Below are positions 61,421-64,000 of a stretch of DNA of 64,000 nucleotides, one piece after another; position 1 is the stretch's first letter; each line of letters starts with the position of its first letter. The position numbers and the translations under genes were made by a program. Below the pieces are notes generated by a model that had not been told where the DNA came from, did no database searches, and was given only the letters and a program-made list of their open reading frames with translations. The stretch is from Larus michahellis (taxonomy: Eukaryota; Chordata; Aves; Charadriiformes; Laridae), in assembly GCF_964199755.1 (NCBI RefSeq), contig NC_133896.1:90814215-90878214 (forward strand), written 5' to 3'.

Positions 61421-62221
61421 CTGTAGAGGTCTGACAGAAAATGAGACCTTCTATGAAACAATAAGATGAAACCCCTTATCTCCTTGCTAAGGCAGACTCT
61501 CAGGTAGTCCCTACTCAGCTTCAGTAATAGCAATTTCTTAGTAACCTGCACCAACTCAGTGCACTACAAACACATCCACTTTAAAACCTAAGGATGGCAC
61601 CTGCCTTGTAGAGACCTTCAATATACAAAAAAGAAATAAATCAAAAAAGTAGTTTGCTGGTGACTTGAAGTAGATGTGATAGAATATCAGTACAAGAGCC
61701 TCTTTCCTTTCTGATTTAGGACTAGTCAGTTTGCAACTGAGCCTTTCTCTGTCTAGGTAGCTCTAGTATCACAACCTCTCCAGAGTAGTTTGTTTTCTCC
61801 CCTTGGTTTTCAGTTGGTATTGTTGATACCTTTGAAATTCCAGTCTTGGGCATAATTTTTCATATGCGCATCCCTACAGTGTTGTGCCTTGTCATAAGGG
61901 ACAGATTTTGCTGAGCTGAAACTAATATTCTTTCACAAAGGACATCAACAGAACTTAGACTTCTGGAAACTGGAGAGATCAGCTGTCCATTACTGATTTA
62001 CAGATTGCCTTCAGAAACCTTGACATGGACCAGATTCTTCTGGAAGGGCCATATACTGTGTAAAATTCATGACCATCCTTCTTTACTGTTTTTCACTTGA
62101 CTGTTTGAACCTCACACTTTAGCACTCTTAAAGTGAAGTGATAGCACTCAGAAACAGTTTGGGAAAATGGGATAGCACATCATTTAAGCAAATCTGAAAG
62201 AAGTTATTGAACACTTCTTAC

Positions 62222-62336
62222 CCAAGGCGTCTTGTGCTCTGATATCAGCTCAATTTTCAATGAGTAAATACACAATTTCCTCACTCCCAGCACAGTCAGC
62301 GAAAGATCAAATATGTTTTCCTGAAGAACAGTTACA
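62222..62336 (-). pseudogene. TRPV6: TRPV-like exon, last ankyrin repeats (two stops)
   Basis: Reading 62336 down to 62222 gives CN, GKH, SFADCAGSEEIVYLLIEN and ADIRAQDALG, clearly the family's G-E-H-P-L-S-F-A-A-C...EEIVRLLIEHGADIRAQD. Stops TGA at 62307-62309 and 62250-62252 interrupt it. The donor GTAAGA is intact and the phase matches the next exon. The upstream boundary is uncertain. Confidence 0.85.
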
Positions 62337-64000
62337 AGAAATGCAGGAAATAACATGAAGTTAAACAAAACTAATGAAAAAGTCAGAAAAACTCTGTGTC
62401 AAAAAATGTCTCCATTTACACAATACCACTTTATTTGAAATTCCCACAACAACATTCCAAATTATTTGCTGAAGGTGAAAGCAGCAGAGGAATGTAGAGG
62501 TTTTGCCTGAGAAAGACAGAAAATTATTTTGACGAGAATCAAGTCATAGCAAAGAGTAAAGGCAGAGCAAATGAAAGATACATGTTCTTCGGAGGAGAAG
62601 GCGGAGGGAGAAAGAAGATCTTCCAGGCTGGGCCTGAAGAACGTAAGACACAAACAACGAGCAAATCCAGGAAGAATTTTGAAACTGAGAAATTGCTTTG
62701 GGCCTACAGCCTCAGAATGAACAAAAACGCAGCAAAACTTTTGAGAACAGGGCTAACTAGATTCCACTTCTCTGGGCAACCTGCTCCAGTGCTTTATCAC
62801 CCTCACGGTAAAAAATTGTTTCCTGATGTTCAGACGGAACCTCCTGTGTTTTAGTTTGTGCTGATTGCTTTTTGTTCTGTCACTGGGCACCTCTTAAAAG
62901 AGTCTGGCTCTACCTTCTTTAAAGCATCCCTCCAGATTTCTGTACGTGTTGAACAGCCCCAGGTCTCTCAGCCTTGCCTCATAGGGGTGAAGCTCCAGTA
63001 ACCTAAATTGTCTTAGTGGCATTTTGTTGGACTTCATGCAGCAGCTCCACCCAGAACTGGGCACAGGACTCCAGGTGTGGCCTCACCAGAGCTGAGTAGA
63101 AGGGAATGATCACCTCCCTTGATCTGCTGGCAGCATTCCTCCTAATCAGACCAAGGTACCATTAGATTTTTTTGTGGCAAGGGCACATTTCCGGCTCATG
63201 TTCAACTTGGTGTCCATCAGGACCCCCAGGTCCTTTTCTGCAAAGCCACATAGACAGAGGCATGATTTATAACAGGTTTTTTTTCAGGAGAGAAAGAACC
63301 GTTCGTACAATGACATGCAAGCAGAAGCATAACAAAGAAAAGACTCTATTATTTACAAACATCAGAAAGGACAAACAAGAAGGGAAAGGAATAGTTTATA
63401 TTAATCTTAACTCCTTTGTATAATCTTAGCTCCGACTTATGGTCTCTATTAACAGGGCAAAACAGAACTACTCAGTATTCATTAAGTCAAGTTCATCATG
63501 TACGGAGAAGCAGTGCAAGGCCTACGTCTCACTTCATTCTTATTTTATAGTGTGAGTGGGATGTAAAGGAGTTGATAAGCCTCCTAATGGCTCTATTTAC
63601 ACAGATTATTTTTTTCCTCATAAAAGTAGTTCACTTAAAATGCCTTTCCTTCAATGAAATGTCACTATATTTACAGTGAAGTAATTAAGAGTAAAATCAG
63701 ACCACCATCTGTAGCAAAATTTATCTGAAAAATGTCTAACTCTCCAAAAATTTGCATTCATTAAACAAGTACATGGAAAGATAAGTGACCCTCTTTTGGA
63801 AGCTTTCATGCTTTCTCAATCTGAAATTAGACAATGGACCAGTAGCTGTTTTAGAGGACAATGTTGAAAACTCAATGGGGTGGAAAGATCTATGATACTG
63901 GTTTCAGTAGGAGTAAATTTTAATGTTATTGGGAAAGAAATTAAAGTAGAAGTTTAATATACACATATGTACATGCACATATAACCTCCATGTACATACA
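62337..64000. other. Upstream region of the TRPV-like pseudogene
   Basis: Contains one CR1 fragment (62.77-63.25 kb). I looked on the minus strand for the first ankyrin exons and found none, so they are deleted, too diverged or beyond the window. The right end is AT-rich and featureless. Confidence 0.5.
62768..63250 (-). mobile_element. CR1 fragment, internal 3' part
   Basis: CTCTGGGCAACCTGCTCCAG, GGTAAAAAATTGTTTCCTGA, TGGGCACCTCTTAAAAGAGT, CACAGGACTCCAGGTGTGGC and CCCCCAGGTCCTTTTCTGCA are CR1 landmarks in minus order. The true 3' end is missing. Confidence 0.88.

Larger units (their letters stand above)
54605..62336 (-). pseudogene. TRPV6: TRPV5/TRPV6-type calcium channel pseudogene (unprocessed)
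   Basis: Seven exon remnants on the minus strand follow the order of a TRPV5/6 channel: ankyrin region (62222-62336, 61245-61420), post-ankyrin linker (60532-60671), S1 region (59757-59967), S2 region (58601-58687), pore and S6 (about 56240 down to 54723, split by a CR1), and part of the C-terminal tail (54605-54685). Most splice sites are still visible, so this is a decayed gene and not a retrocopy. There are at least five in-frame stops and three frameshifts. TRPV5/6 proteins are Ca2+-selective epithelial entry channels. In human, TRPV6 lies tail-to-tail with EPHB6, and the same layout is seen here. It may be the lost orthologue or a dead tandem copy. The first exons would lie beyond the window. 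Exons for S3-S5 were not found. Confidence 0.85.

Noticed and set aside
54605..62336. TRPV-like remnant as a processed retrocopy or as a live gene
   Set aside because: Introns and splice sites are kept, so it is not a retrocopy. Multiple stops, frameshifts and a CR1 in the pore exon rule out a normal live gene.

Overview
This is a vertebrate nuclear window, almost certainly from a bird. It has long AT-rich introns, GT-AG splice sites throughout, many 5'-truncated CR1 LINE fragments of the avian type, and one old solo LTR resembling avian ERVL LTRs. There is no CRISPR array, operon, tRNA or rRNA.

Positions 2976-47674 (+) carry an Eph receptor tyrosine kinase gene from coding exon 2 to the stop codon. 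The 15 exons join in one open frame (2,909 coding bases including the stop) with no frameshift or internal stop. They encode, in order, the ephrin-binding domain, Cys-rich/EGF-like region, two fibronectin III domains, one membrane helix, the juxtamembrane segment, the kinase, a SAM domain and a C-terminal V-E-V. Extracellular and C-terminal sequence points to EPHB6; the chicken receptor named EPHB5/CEK9 is probably the same gene. Mammalian EPHB6 is a pseudokinase, but here the catalytic Lys, the HRD Asp and the DFG Asp are all present. Exon 1 (signal peptide) is not visible and is presumably upstream.

The introns hold mostly repeats. Intron 2 has two stacked CR1 copies with expanded ATTCT-type tails. 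Intron 3 (15.8 kb) has an ERVL-like solo LTR, several CR1 fragments and a nested CR1 pair. Intron 5 (12.7 kb) has a 2.7-kb CR1 and a 315-bp run of changing pentanucleotide repeats. A block of about 935 bp is present in introns 3 and 5 in the same orientation with only six mismatches, flanking exons 4 and 5. Recombination between the copies would delete those exons in frame.

Downstream, on the opposite strand (about 54.6-62.3 kb), lies a decayed but intron-containing copy of a TRPV5/TRPV6-type calcium channel. Seven exon remnants are collinear with the family, with stops and frameshifts in most. A CR1 is inserted in the pore-region exon, while one ankyrin-region exon is still open. The tail-to-tail arrangement matches EPHB6-TRPV6 in human. 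This pseudogene is the least expected content of the window. The rest (1-2975, 47.7-54.6 kb, 62.3-64 kb) is intron or intergenic DNA with scattered CR1 pieces.
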